Shown: in pieces, positions 54,786-63,968 of the stretch | Numbering within the stretch: position 1 is the stretch's first letter | Layout of the letters: the number at the start of each line of letters is the position of its first letter | From: Paenibacillus massiliensis subsp. panacisoli DSM 21345 | GTDB taxonomy: Bacteria > Bacillota > Bacilli > Paenibacillales > Paenibacillaceae | Assembly (NCBI RefSeq): GCF_000426545.1 | Contig: NZ_AUFO01000015.1 | Span: 62,001 to 126,000, forward strand | Direction of reading: 5' to 3' | DNA: 64,000 nt | Program-made: the position numbers and the translations under genes | The notes under the pieces: model-generated | What the model was told of the DNA's origin: nothing | Databases searched by the model: none | The model's input: only the letters and a program-made list of their open reading frames with translations

Positions 54786-56006
54786 CTAAATATGCGAACG
54801 GACAGTATTCGCATGTGCGGTGGCGGTTGTCTCATGGCGCTGTAGCCTGTAACTCCATACAACTAGAAGAGCAGCTAAAGCGACCATGAGTCCACCCACC
54901 CAGGTGGTATGGATCAGGCCGATACTTGCGGTTACTTGTCCGCCGATGAATGCACCTAACGCAATCCCCGCATTGAAGGCTGCGATATTCAGGGCAGAAG
55001 CGAAATCTACAGCAGTAGGAGCATATCGTTCAGCCAGAGTAACAACATAAATCTGCAATCCTGGTACGTTCATGAAGGCCAGCAAGCCCATGAGCAGTAC
55101 CGTTATTAGCCCAAGCACAGAGTCCGCTGCAGTCCAACCGAGAATGAACAGGACGACGGATTGAGCTATGAACATGAATAAGAGTGCTCGTAGCGGCTTT
55201 TGATTGGCGACTCGCCCTCCAATAATATTACCGAGCGCAATAGCTAGCCCATAGATTAATAAGATGACGGCCACCGTCGATTCATGATAGCCTGAGATAT
55301 TTTGCAACAATGGTGCGAGATAAGTGAATACCGCGAAGGTTCCGCCATAGCCTAGAGCAGTCATGGCAAAAGCCAGCAGTAGCCGGTGATTCGTAAGTAG
55401 CTTGATCCGATCTCGTATAGAAGCTAACGAGCCTCCGCGTAGATCTGTAGGAACTAATAGCTGATTGGCAAGCAGGCTCAGTATACCAATAATGACAATT
55501 ACAATGAAGGCAACGCGCCAGCCCCATTGTTGTCCAATCATGGTGCCCAGCGGAACTCCGGTAATCGTAGCTACGGTTAAGCCGGAGAACATGATAGCGA
55601 TGGCACTCGCTCGGCGGTTCGCAGGGACGAGCTCGGCAGCAATGGTGGACCCGATGGACATGAACAATCCATGGGCGAGAGCAGACAGCACCCTGGCTAC
55701 CAGCAGCAGGACAATGCCTTGAGCCGCAGCAGCTAAGCTATTCCCTAGAATGAAGACCAGCATAATCCCGATCAGCAGGTGCTTACGTCGTACTCCCGAG
55801 GTCAGAGATGTTAGAATCGGTGCTCCAAGCATGACGCCCAGCGCATATAAGGTGACGGTCAGGCCAGCAGTCGTAACGGATATATGAAGATCATTGGCGA
55901 TCAGGGGAAGTAGCCCTACGCTAATGAACTCGGTCGTTCCAATGGCAAATGCGCTAACGGCAAGAGCTAGCAGAGCCAGCCTGCTCCGTGCATTAGATGT
56001 AGACAT
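54786..56006 (-). CDS. MFS exporter (YdhP/AraJ-type)
   Basis: A 406-residue transporter with 12 helices. The opening RLALLALAVSAFAIGTTEFISVGLLPLIA and the motif A-like GVRRKHLLIG are typical of the DHA1 sugar/drug exporters (YdhP, AraJ). ATG 56006 has TAGGAG upstream; the earlier in-frame start at 56153 is rejected, since it lies in the operator region. It diverges from an HxlR regulator with operator-like palindromes between them. Confidence 0.92.
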   Translation of the reverse strand: MSTSNARSRLALLALAVSAFAIGTTEFISVGLLPLIANDLHISVTTAGLTVTLYALGVMLGAPILTSLTSGVRRKHLLIGIMLVFILGNSLAAAAQGIVLLLVARVLSALAHGLFMSIGSTIAAELVPANRRASAIAIMFSGLTVATITGVPLGTMIGQQWGWRVAFIVIVIIGILSLLANQLLVPTDLRGGSLASIRDRIKLLTNHRLLLAFAMTALGYGGTFAVFTYLAPLLQNISGYHESTVAVILLIYGLAIALGNIIGGRVANQKPLRALLFMFIAQSVVLFILGWTAADSVLGLITVLLMGLLAFMNVPGLQIYVVTLAERYAPTAVDFASALNIAAFNAGIALGAFIGGQVTASIGLIHTTWVGGLMVALAALLVVWSYRLQRHETTATAHANTVRSHI

Positions 56007-56081
56007 GAAATGGATCACTCCTAAATATTGAGATGTGTAGCAGGTAAGTGCTATTATGACTGGAAGGAATACAGATGAATA

Positions 56082-56136
56082 GTACGTACTTTTTAGTGAT
56101 ATAAGTACCTGAAAGTAATGTAGGTACTTTTTGGTG
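56082..56136. promoter_or_regulatory. HxlR-type operators between MFS and HxlR genes
   Basis: GTACTT-N11-AAGTAC (56086-56108) and AAGTACC-N13-GGTACTT (56103-56129) are overlapping perfect inverted repeats. The 17-base unit GTACGTACTTTTTAGTG (56082) also returns as GTAGGTACTTTTTGGTG (56120). Confidence 0.7.
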
Positions 56137-56180
56137 CCTATTAGAACATACAAAGCGATAGGTTAATGGAGGTAATGAAC

Positions 56181-56540
56181 GTGGGAAAGAAATATAATAT
56201 TTCTGTGGAAGCAACACTTGAGGTAATCGGGGGAAAATGGAAATGTGTGATCCTCTGCCATCTGACACATGGCAAAATGCGCACCAGTGAATTGAAGCGC
56301 GTGATGCCCAGCATTACGCAGAAAATGCTGACCCAACAGCTGCGAGAGCTGGAGGAGGATGGCATTGTGAACCGGATCACCTATAACCAGGTGCCCCCGA
56401 AGGTTGAATATGAGCTGACAGAGTACGGTAGAAGTCTGAAGCCCATTCTCGATTCACTCTGTGCCTGGGGGGAGCAGCACATTGTTCGAGAGTATGGCGA
56501 TAAGCATACGGTACTGGTGGATAGTCCGTTAAATCGGTAA
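56181..56540 (+). CDS. HxlR family transcription regulator
   Basis: A 120-residue winged-helix protein. VEATLEVIGGKWKCVILCHL is the family opening with its conserved GGKWK and a Cys close by (the redox or aldehyde-sensing Cys in relatives such as YodB is also near the start); recognition helix PSITQKMLTQQLRELEEDGIV. GTG 56181 fits GGAGGT (7 bases) better than ATG 56166. It probably represses the divergent MFS gene and itself. Confidence 0.9.
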   Translation: MGKKYNISVEATLEVIGGKWKCVILCHLTHGKMRTSELKRVMPSITQKMLTQQLRELEEDGIVNRITYNQVPPKVEYELTEYGRSLKPILDSLCAWGEQHIVREYGDKHTVLVDSPLNR

Positions 56541-56748
56541 TTTTGAGGTCTACAGCAGGGTCCGAAACAACCCATTAGGAAGGCTATAGACGTTCTCATT
56601 ACAGGCGTAAGATTACTGGGATCAACTGCTCTTACCGTTCAAATGAGCCTTAATGAAGATTTTTAGGAATGAGAGTAAATTATTTACTTCTCACACCCGA
56701 TATATTATTGATAACATATACTTCATTGAAGAGAGAGAGTGGTCCGCG

Positions 56749-58068
56749 ATGCAAATGAACGGCATTTATGCATCATCAACTTCAAGCACTGTGGCAGTAA
56801 AGAATAATCAGTCTGCTACAAGATCGCTTGCCCCTGCAGGTAACAAAGCTTCGGACGCAGTAGAGACGTACACCCCGAGTGTGATTGACGAAGGACAACA
56901 GGAGCTTCGTGCATTGGGAGGCCGGTGGATTGGTGGAAGGGAATTTGCTTCGGTTCACGGTACGGACTACTCAAAGAATTTTCAGGATGATGTGAGCGGG
57001 TTTCTGGTAAAAAGTGCATATGAGCGTGATCAACTGCTTCAGCGTTACACAGGAGACGAATTGAATCAGCGTCTTGAGCAGTACGATAAGCAAGTTCAAC
57101 TTAAAATAGAGGATATTGCGCAGACAACTGCAGATACCTTGGCCAACTATCTGAATTATGAGAGTGATTCATTATTTGAATTTGACAACGCTATGCAGAA
57201 GGAGTTTCTCTCTACCTACGAGCCCATCTTCGATAAGGATCAGTTGGCTGGTCGAATTAAGAGTATGCTACAGGAGCAGCAACAGATATTAGGCAAGTTA
57301 CAGGCAGAGCAAGGAGACAAGTGGAATCAGGTTGTTGAGCAGGGTGGTAAAGGACTTACAGACTTCCGAGACCAATTGAAGCAAGCAACAGGCCAAGCTT
57401 TTGCAACGGAGTCCACATCCTTTCAGGATATTAGCTATCAGGACGTGGCGGAAGTATTTAATGCGTTGGTCCATACGAGCACCAGGGCATTCAATTCAAC
57501 GAGTCTTAATCCCGATTGGATAGCCAACACGCTGGGAGCCGCACGTCTCAAGTTGGATTTGTATTTGCAGCAATCGCCAATGTCTTCTGCGATCAAGGAG
57601 CAGCTGACCCAGTCTGTGGATGCTGCGATGAATAACAAGCTGAGGGTCGCCGAATTCAAAGACTACAGATCTTCGCTTATGATTAATCCTAGGTTCCGGG
57701 AGAAATTCAAGTCTCATGATGAGATGTCATTAGAGATTAAACGTATGTTCGACAAGCAAATGCAGGACCCTGACGCGAAGAAGACTGTAGGAGTCATCAT
57801 GTGGGAGAGTATGAAGGGGCTTCTGAATCAGAAGCCGGAAGATCTTCGCAGTGGCCTGATTAACGCCTTTAATAGCTTGCATCATAACATGATATCTGCA
57901 CCGAGTATGGAAGGGGATGTAGGGCCCAAGGCCAAGCTTGAATTTGCCAATCAAGTTCGAGATGAGAAAGTGGAAGACTGGAACAGCTTCATTTCTTCCC
58001 TGAATATGGACCAGCAGCAAAAGAGCACGCTAACTATACCCAAGAATAGCATTGATATCAAAGTGTAG
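56749..58068 (+). CDS. Protein of unknown function, about 439 residues
   Basis: Not recognised. Starts MQMNGIYASSTSSTVAVKNN with a Ser/Thr/Asn-rich end like that of flagellar or exported helical proteins; no classical signal peptide or membrane helix. Residues 60-430 are mostly amphipathic helix with many Gln, Lys and Asp, including a long coil-like stretch LKIEDIAQTTADTLANYLN. ATG 56749 is chosen over ATG 56653 (no ribosome site); the site before it, AGAGAGAGTGG, is weak. Cysteine-free, which fits an extracellular or filament protein. Monocistronic. Confidence 0.7.
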   Translation: MQMNGIYASSTSSTVAVKNNQSATRSLAPAGNKASDAVETYTPSVIDEGQQELRALGGRWIGGREFASVHGTDYSKNFQDDVSGFLVKSAYERDQLLQRYTGDELNQRLEQYDKQVQLKIEDIAQTTADTLANYLNYESDSLFEFDNAMQKEFLSTYEPIFDKDQLAGRIKSMLQEQQQILGKLQAEQGDKWNQVVEQGGKGLTDFRDQLKQATGQAFATESTSFQDISYQDVAEVFNALVHTSTRAFNSTSLNPDWIANTLGAARLKLDLYLQQSPMSSAIKEQLTQSVDAAMNNKLRVAEFKDYRSSLMINPRFREKFKSHDEMSLEIKRMFDKQMQDPDAKKTVGVIMWESMKGLLNQKPEDLRSGLINAFNSLHHNMISAPSMEGDVGPKAKLEFANQVRDEKVEDWNSFISSLNMDQQQKSTLTIPKNSIDIKV

Positions 58069-58081
58069 TCGTGTATAACAT

Positions 58082-58118
58082 AGAGCCTCCGTTCGGTGTC
58101 TAGCCGGACAGAGGCTCT
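58082..58118 (+). terminator. Terminator-like hairpin after the unknown gene
   Basis: AGAGCCTC/GAGGCTCT with an inner GTTCGG/CCGGAC stem, but only TCTTC after it. Confidence 0.5.
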
Positions 58119-58142
58119 TCATGTATGTGCTAGTTCGAGGCT

Positions 58143-58381
58143 TCAATTCCCGATTAGGGGAATATCAAGCTGAATAGGCGAATCGATCTGTAAAGGGTAA
58201 GAGCTAATCGTCATCAGCAGTGGACCGTGGGCATTGGCGCCATTTTAAAATACATACTTTCAAAATAAACGGAGCGCTCATTTCCTTTAGTTAATGCGAT
58301 ATCACTCTTCCAGCTTCGTCCTCTTTCATCGACCAGTTCCAGCTGTGAGAAGTTAAATATCTCTTTCTGCAATAACTCCAT
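58143..58381 (-). pseudogene. Remnant of a DUF4179/DUF5643-type anti-sigma-like protein
   Basis: On the minus strand the frame from 58381 reads MELLQKEIFNFSQLELVDER and on to FKMAPMPTVHC, stop at 58214. A shift of frame near 58235 restores ANAHGPLLMTISSYPLQIDS ... LDIPLIGN, stop at 58143. This is the style of the C-terminal domain of DUF4179 anti-sigma proteins. The N-terminal domain and membrane helix are missing. About 80 residues remain, and no sigma factor gene is adjacent. Confidence 0.55.
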
Positions 58382-58506
58382 CTAGTTATCTGAATCATTC
58401 CTTTCGATATCTAATGGCTTGCACAGCTGGTCCAAGGCCCTGGCACAAAAGGTCAGTATTAGAAGCATTACTAACAACCATTCCCTAGACCCATTCCCAG
58501 TGTATA
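58382..58506. other. Non-coding stretch upstream of the remnant
   Basis: Nothing recognisable; probably further decayed sequence of the remnant. Confidence 0.4.
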
Positions 58507-58535
58507 ACAAAAAGGCAGTGCGACTCGCACTGCCT
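58507..58535 (-). terminator. Terminator of the large SLH gene
   Basis: On the minus strand GGCAGTGCGA and TCGCACTGCC pair almost without a loop, then TTTTTG. Confidence 0.9.
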
Positions 58536-58627
58536 GTCTGAAAAATCATTAAATATTACCATAGATCTTTAATGAGTATCACAGGCCTAATTTCTATGAC
58601 CATGGTCAGTAATGAATTTCTATTACC

Positions 58628-61600
58628 TTAAATCAGGCCAGATTGCTGTAGCAATCTTCTTAGAATGGCTGCTGTCTCAGCTCTTGTTATCGATTGCTGG
58701 GGTGCAATCGTATTCGATCCGCGGCCAGTGGCCAGTCCAGTGTGGATGCTTGCTGCGGCTGCTTCCTTCGCCCAGCTGGCTACCTGGGCTGCATCTGTGT
58801 AGCTGGACAATTGCTGTACCGCACCAGCAGGTACTTGGCTGTCTAGTCCGGTTACTTTCATCGCCCGCGCGATCAGAGCCATCGCTTCCTGACGGGTAAT
58901 GCGCTCTTGCGGACGGAATGTACCGTCCTCGTAGCCGCCGATCAGGCTGTAGCTGGAGGCAGTTTTTACGACATCTGCATACCAGTCGCTATCGCTCACA
59001 TCACTGAAGCTGTTGCTTCCTTCACCTGGCTTCAGACCAAGTGCACGTACAACGACAGCTGCGAATTCTGCGCGTGTAATGCTGCGATCCGGCTCAAATG
59101 TATTGTTCGAGACACCGCTGACAATCATACGCGATCCCATATCGTTCACTTCAGTCTTGCTCCAGTGGTTAGCTACATCCGCGAACGTTTGCGGGGTATA
59201 AATGACACTATATGCACTATTGGTCAAGCTGTTAATCTGTGCATGATATGTGCCATTGACTAGCGTGATTTTAGTTGGTACATGACGAACGCTGCCATCA
59301 GACTCAAGTACGATGCCTGTTGTAATCTGACCAAGATCGATGTTGGCTGGGAGGCTAATCGTGCGCTCTACGTAGCTGTTGAATTGGTTCACAGTTACTT
59401 TTTTACCGTCATAAGTAGCAGTAACGTTGAATTCCACAGGTGATCCAACAAGAGTATATCCGCCTTGTTGTGCAGCAGATTCGGCTGCTTGTACCGTAGC
59501 ATTGCTCAGACGAGCAATTTCTACCTGCAGTTTGATGCTCTCCAGGGAGGCATTGCTATTCAAGCCAAGCTGTTGAGCCAAGCTGTTAATCTGGATCTGC
59601 TGTGCAGGCAAAGTGTAGGTTGCTGCTTCGGTCTGGAGCACGAGTACCGCCTGCTTGTCCTCCATGAGCTTCACGGTCTGTCCGTTCAGTTCACCGATGA
59701 CTGCACCTGCATGCTCACTATCGCTGCCTGAGACCGGAATCGTCACTACTGTACCCTGACTTTCAGAATTCAGCTTCTGGGCAATAGCCTCAGCATTTAC
59801 AGTAATCGTAACTACCTTTTGTCCGTTCACAACAGTAGTCGTCAACGTACCAGCAGATTCGGCTTGTCCGTTCACCAATACCTGAACGCTGTTGCTTGTG
59901 TTATTGCCAGTCGAAGGAGGTGTTGCTCCACCGCCACCATTTGAACCACCAGTGCTTGATGAGCCTCCAGTGCTACCAGTGTTACCCTTATTGATAGTGT
60001 CATCAGAGCTGCTGGTTCTCCGGGTAATGAGCAGTGTGTAGGTCTTCTTCGTGCTACCATCTGGTGCAGTTACTTCGATGGTTACGGTATTACGACCGCT
60101 TGTGAGAGCTATGTCTGCACTATTTCCACTCGTGCCATTGATCAGAATGCTTGCACCCTCTTGGGCTGCAGCAACGCTAATCAACACGGAGCGAGTCGCA
60201 TAATTCACGGTAGCAGTGTACTGCTCTACATCCGGGTTGAAGGCTGGAGTCAGATTCAGTCCTGGAATTGTGATGGCTGTCAGGGCGGCATCCTGTGATG
60301 AAGCTACGGCCTGACGAGTCACATGAATGATGTATGTCTTCGTTTGTCCATTTTGTGCAGTTACCACGATCGTAATTGGATTGCTGCCTACAGACAGGGT
60401 AATAGGCTCGCTCGCAACGCCACTTGTCACGACAGAACCATTCACTGTCATGGTTGCATTCTCGTCGTCAGTAGCTGCAGTAACTGTGATGCTGCGAGTT
60501 GCATTATCGACTTCCACATCGTAGACTGCTGTCTTCGGGGCGAAGGCCGGAGATAGTGTACCACCAGACAATGTCAGCTCGCCCAGATAAGCATTGTTAC
60601 TAACTAGGCCAAGGCGATTTACCACCAGATTATAGGTATTGCTATTGCCGTTCTCGGCAGTAACCTTGATCTGTACAGGATTCAAGCCCTCTACCAGATC
60701 AGAAATGGTATAGGTATATACCTGTTCTGTTACGGATTGGTAAGTCACTCCTGTGACCGATAGTGTCTGACTAAGCTCTGGTTTGGTCAAGGAGAACTTC
60801 AGGCTTGTTACTTCAGGAGCCACATCGACTTGATAATCCAGCTCTTCAGGCGTGAAGCTTGGCTCTAGCGTACCTTGTTCGACACTCAAGCCAGATAGGA
60901 TGGCAGAAGCCGATTTCCATTTCGCATACAGTGTGATATGGCTAGTCACTGGCGTATGGAATTCATATGCCTGAGTCAGTTCGCTGTCTGTGTACCAGCC
61001 GAAGAAGGAGTAGCCAGGTCTCTCAGGAGACGGAGGCTCCACTGCAGCATGGTTGTAGCTTACTTGTTGGCTATCGATGCTCGTACCTCCGTTGGTTTCG
61101 AAGGTTACAGTTGCATCCGCATTTTGCCATTGGGCGTAAAGGTTGACGTCCGCATTGTCGATTGTGAACGTATCATCTGGATTATACTTGGTGCCGGTTC
61201 CGTCTGCTGCTGTATTCCAGCCCGCGAAGGTATAGCCGGCTTTCTCCAGATTCCCTGTATTTCCAGCTACCGTGACTGTAGGGGACACAGTGGAATAACT
61301 ATTGTTGTCTACAGGTGCAATCCCTGCATCCGCGCCATTGCCATTGTAAGTGACATTATACTGGGAAACCAGTGACTTTACGGTCGCTTTCTGACCAGCT
61401 GATTGATCCCTGTAAGCGACGTATGGAATGTCATTGGAATCAAGAGCAAACGATATATATTGCACTTGACTACCGTTGGAAACTCCTGAGAAGTTACCTC
61501 CTCCAACAGGCTGCCATTGATTTCCGACGAGCTTTCTGATAGCTCCGAAAGGTGGTTGCATGAATGGAGTCCCGTTGTCACCATAAGCAACATAAGGTGT

Positions 61601-62539
61601 CCCTTCTGAATCGAAAACCAATGTGTTGTAGAACGCGCTGCTCACAGAGAAGCCGCTGTTTCCTACAGCCTCCCACTGGGTTCCAGTGAACTTTAATACA
61701 GTAGTTTTATAAGAAACGTCTCCATTTGAAAAAGCAATATAAGGAACATCGTTGGGGCCGATTGCTATCGCGTGATTCGTAGATTGACCGGCTGTGAGCT
61801 TGTTAGCCCCCACGTAATTCCATTGCGTACCGTTGAACTTCTTAACGGACAATCTGTAATTGTCTGTTCCGTCACTGTACACGACATAAGGGGTGTCTTG
61901 AGAATCCAGAGCGAGAGCCATTTCATTGGCAAAGGTTGTGGTCACTGGCGCTCCACCCACGGTAGACCATGCATTATTTGTGAACTTTATGACTACAGCT
62001 CTAGTCTGATTAGGGTGATCTCTGAAGAGTACGTAGGGATTATTTGCGGAGTCGAAAGCGATCTGCATACCATTCGCTGCACCTGGTGAAAGGTTGCCAC
62101 TCCCTACAGATTCCCATTGACCAGCCGTGAATCTCTTAACAGCCAGCCTACGATTGTTGGCTGCATCATCCTGATAAGTAAGGTATGGTGTACCTTGCTT
62201 GTCAATAGCCAGGAACAATTCATTGGCTTCTCCCGAAGAGAGCCCAGGGGCTCCCACGGCTTCCCACTGGCCATTCACAAATTTCATTACTGTTGCCTTA
62301 TTGGCGTTCCCTACATCCTTAAAAGCAACATAAGGAATATCTTGAGGGTCTACTGCTACTGAGATATATTCGGCTTGTCCAGCACTGATTCCAGCACCAC
62401 CCAAGGCAGTCCATGTGTCAGTAGCTGCATGAGCACGGTCTCCTCCCCATATGTTAAATCCAGGGATACCACCAAGGACTAGTAGGCAGGCGAGTATCGT
62501 TGATACAGCTTTTTTTGCATTCAGGAAATTCCTGTTCAT
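58628..62539 (-). CDS. Giant SLH-anchored surface protein with N-terminal repeat propeller
   Basis: A 1303-residue wall protein. Signal peptide 1-38. Residues 40-400 hold seven repeats of about 52 residues (each with PYVAF/PYLTY/PYVVY and a QWEAVG-like turn), likely a seven-bladed propeller. Two InlB/Flg_new-like repeats follow (GYTFAGWNTAADGTGTKY; GYSFFGWYTDSELTQAY), then three cadherin-like beta-sandwich domains (each SGGTLSPAFAP-like, ending in a YxLxVxR strand), a Gly/Ser linker, a beta-rich domain and three C-terminal SLH modules. No catalytic motif is visible, so it is probably an adhesin or glycan-binding protein. ATG 62539 has AAAGGAAG upstream. Confidence 0.9.
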   Translation of the reverse strand: MNRNFLNAKKAVSTILACLLVLGGIPGFNIWGGDRAHAATDTWTALGGAGISAGQAEYISVAVDPQDIPYVAFKDVGNANKATVMKFVNGQWEAVGAPGLSSGEANELFLAIDKQGTPYLTYQDDAANNRRLAVKRFTAGQWESVGSGNLSPGAANGMQIAFDSANNPYVLFRDHPNQTRAVVIKFTNNAWSTVGGAPVTTTFANEMALALDSQDTPYVVYSDGTDNYRLSVKKFNGTQWNYVGANKLTAGQSTNHAIAIGPNDVPYIAFSNGDVSYKTTVLKFTGTQWEAVGNSGFSVSSAFYNTLVFDSEGTPYVAYGDNGTPFMQPPFGAIRKLVGNQWQPVGGGNFSGVSNGSQVQYISFALDSNDIPYVAYRDQSAGQKATVKSLVSQYNVTYNGNGADAGIAPVDNNSYSTVSPTVTVAGNTGNLEKAGYTFAGWNTAADGTGTKYNPDDTFTIDNADVNLYAQWQNADATVTFETNGGTSIDSQQVSYNHAAVEPPSPERPGYSFFGWYTDSELTQAYEFHTPVTSHITLYAKWKSASAILSGLSVEQGTLEPSFTPEELDYQVDVAPEVTSLKFSLTKPELSQTLSVTGVTYQSVTEQVYTYTISDLVEGLNPVQIKVTAENGNSNTYNLVVNRLGLVSNNAYLGELTLSGGTLSPAFAPKTAVYDVEVDNATRSITVTAATDDENATMTVNGSVVTSGVASEPITLSVGSNPITIVVTAQNGQTKTYIIHVTRQAVASSQDAALTAITIPGLNLTPAFNPDVEQYTATVNYATRSVLISVAAAQEGASILINGTSGNSADIALTSGRNTVTIEVTAPDGSTKKTYTLLITRRTSSSDDTINKGNTGSTGGSSSTGGSNGGGGATPPSTGNNTSNSVQVLVNGQAESAGTLTTTVVNGQKVVTITVNAEAIAQKLNSESQGTVVTIPVSGSDSEHAGAVIGELNGQTVKLMEDKQAVLVLQTEAATYTLPAQQIQINSLAQQLGLNSNASLESIKLQVEIARLSNATVQAAESAAQQGGYTLVGSPVEFNVTATYDGKKVTVNQFNSYVERTISLPANIDLGQITTGIVLESDGSVRHVPTKITLVNGTYHAQINSLTNSAYSVIYTPQTFADVANHWSKTEVNDMGSRMIVSGVSNNTFEPDRSITRAEFAAVVVRALGLKPGEGSNSFSDVSDSDWYADVVKTASSYSLIGGYEDGTFRPQERITRQEAMALIARAMKVTGLDSQVPAGAVQQLSSYTDAAQVASWAKEAAAASIHTGLATGRGSNTIAPQQSITRAETAAILRRLLQQSGLI

Positions 62540-62767
62540 TCTCGACTTCCTTTCTCTAGTTGGTCTATAAGCCACAAGACTTAAGGACTATTGTAACGAG
62601 GGTCACTGAACCGATTCTGAACAGGAATCCCCATGCTTTCTCTCTTGTGTTCATCTTTAAAATTTGGGACAATGAGCAATAGGGCAAAAAGCAAGTAGTG
62701 TTTGTGATAAAGTGGCTTGAAATTGTCGTATACGAGGATCATTATGGAGATTGAAAAGAGGATAGCT

Positions 62768-63856
62768 ATGAATAAGCCTTCTATATATGGATTAACGCTG
62801 GAGCAGCTGACGGGATGGCTGGGTGAGCGCGGATACTCCAAGTTCTGGGCCACACTGGTGTGGGAAGAGCTGTACCGCCGGAGAGTTACGGATTTTGAAC
62901 GAATGACAGAGGTTAAGCCAGAGATTGTACAGCTGCTGTCAGAGCAGTTCGTCATGCATACGCTAAGTGAGCATGTGAAGCAGGAATCGCGAGACGGCAC
63001 GGTCAAGTTCCTCCTGAGACTACAGGATGGCAATCTGATTGAGACGGTGCTGATGCGGCAAAAGTACGGCATGTCTGTCTGTGTAACGACACAGGTAGGC
63101 TGCAACATCGGGTGTAGCTTCTGTGCCAGTGGCCTCATCAAGAAGAGCCGGGATTTGTCGGCAGGCGAGATTGTGGAGCAGCTGATGAATGTACAACTGT
63201 ATCTGGATCAGCGCGGACAAGATGAACGAGTCACTCACATTGTGGTGATGGGAATTGGCGAGCCACTGGATAACTTTGAGCATGTATCTAACTTCGTCCG
63301 TATTATTAAGGACCACAAGGGCTTGGCTATCGGGCCAAAGCGTATAACGGTCTCAACAAGTGGTCTGCCAGAGAAGATCAAGGAATTCGCGGATAGTGAC
63401 CTGCAGGTGCACTTGGCGATCTCTCTGCATGCTGCTACCAATGATCTGCGGACACGAATTATGAAGATTAATCGTGCTTTCCCGATCGAGCAGCTGATGG
63501 AGGCTGTCGATTATTATGTGGAGCGCACGAAGCGCCGGGTGATGTTCGAATATATCCTACTCAAGGATGTGAACGACCGCAGAGAGGATGCAGTCGAATT
63601 GGCACGGCTGATTGCACCTCGTCGTGGAAGCTCTAGTATTAATCTTATCCCCTACAATCCTGTTGATGAGCACAGCCAATATCAGCGTAGCGAACAGGAA
63701 TCTATTGTTGCATTCTATGATATTCTGAAGAAGAATGGCATTAACTGCACGGTACGGCTTGAACATGGTACGGATATCGATGCAGCATGTGGACAGCTTC
63801 GTAGCAAGCAGATGAAGAAGGATGCAGCAGATCGCAAGCAAGTAACAGCCGGTTAG
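62768..63856 (+). CDS. rlmN: Dual-specificity RNA methyltransferase RlmN
   Basis: Radical SAM enzyme that methylates C2 of A2503 in 23S rRNA and A37 in some tRNAs. The 362-residue length fits. CNIGCSFC is the cluster motif with Cys pairs, VTTQVGC before it; MGIGEPLDN binds SAM; the methyl-carrier Cys lies in DAACGQL near the C-terminus. The overall form is RlmN, not the C8-methylating Cfr. ATG 62768 has GAGG 6 bases upstream; ATG 62744 is an alternative. It ends in its own terminator. Confidence 0.88.
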   Translation: MNKPSIYGLTLEQLTGWLGERGYSKFWATLVWEELYRRRVTDFERMTEVKPEIVQLLSEQFVMHTLSEHVKQESRDGTVKFLLRLQDGNLIETVLMRQKYGMSVCVTTQVGCNIGCSFCASGLIKKSRDLSAGEIVEQLMNVQLYLDQRGQDERVTHIVVMGIGEPLDNFEHVSNFVRIIKDHKGLAIGPKRITVSTSGLPEKIKEFADSDLQVHLAISLHAATNDLRTRIMKINRAFPIEQLMEAVDYYVERTKRRVMFEYILLKDVNDRREDAVELARLIAPRRGSSSINLIPYNPVDEHSQYQRSEQESIVAFYDILKKNGINCTVRLEHGTDIDAACGQLRSKQMKKDAADRKQVTAG

Positions 63857-63870
63857 GGGCGGGCAGAGGA

Positions 63871-63907
63871 AGAAGCGTGTACCTCGATGGGCGCGCTTCT
63901 TTTTTTG
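63871..63907 (+). terminator. Terminator of rlmN
   Basis: AGAAGCG and CGCTTCT with a 16-base loop, then TTTTTTT. Confidence 0.85.
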
Positions 63908-63968
63908 GATTTTTCATATACAATGATTCGGATAAAGACATGACAACTAAGGGATGTGATTGCTAGAG

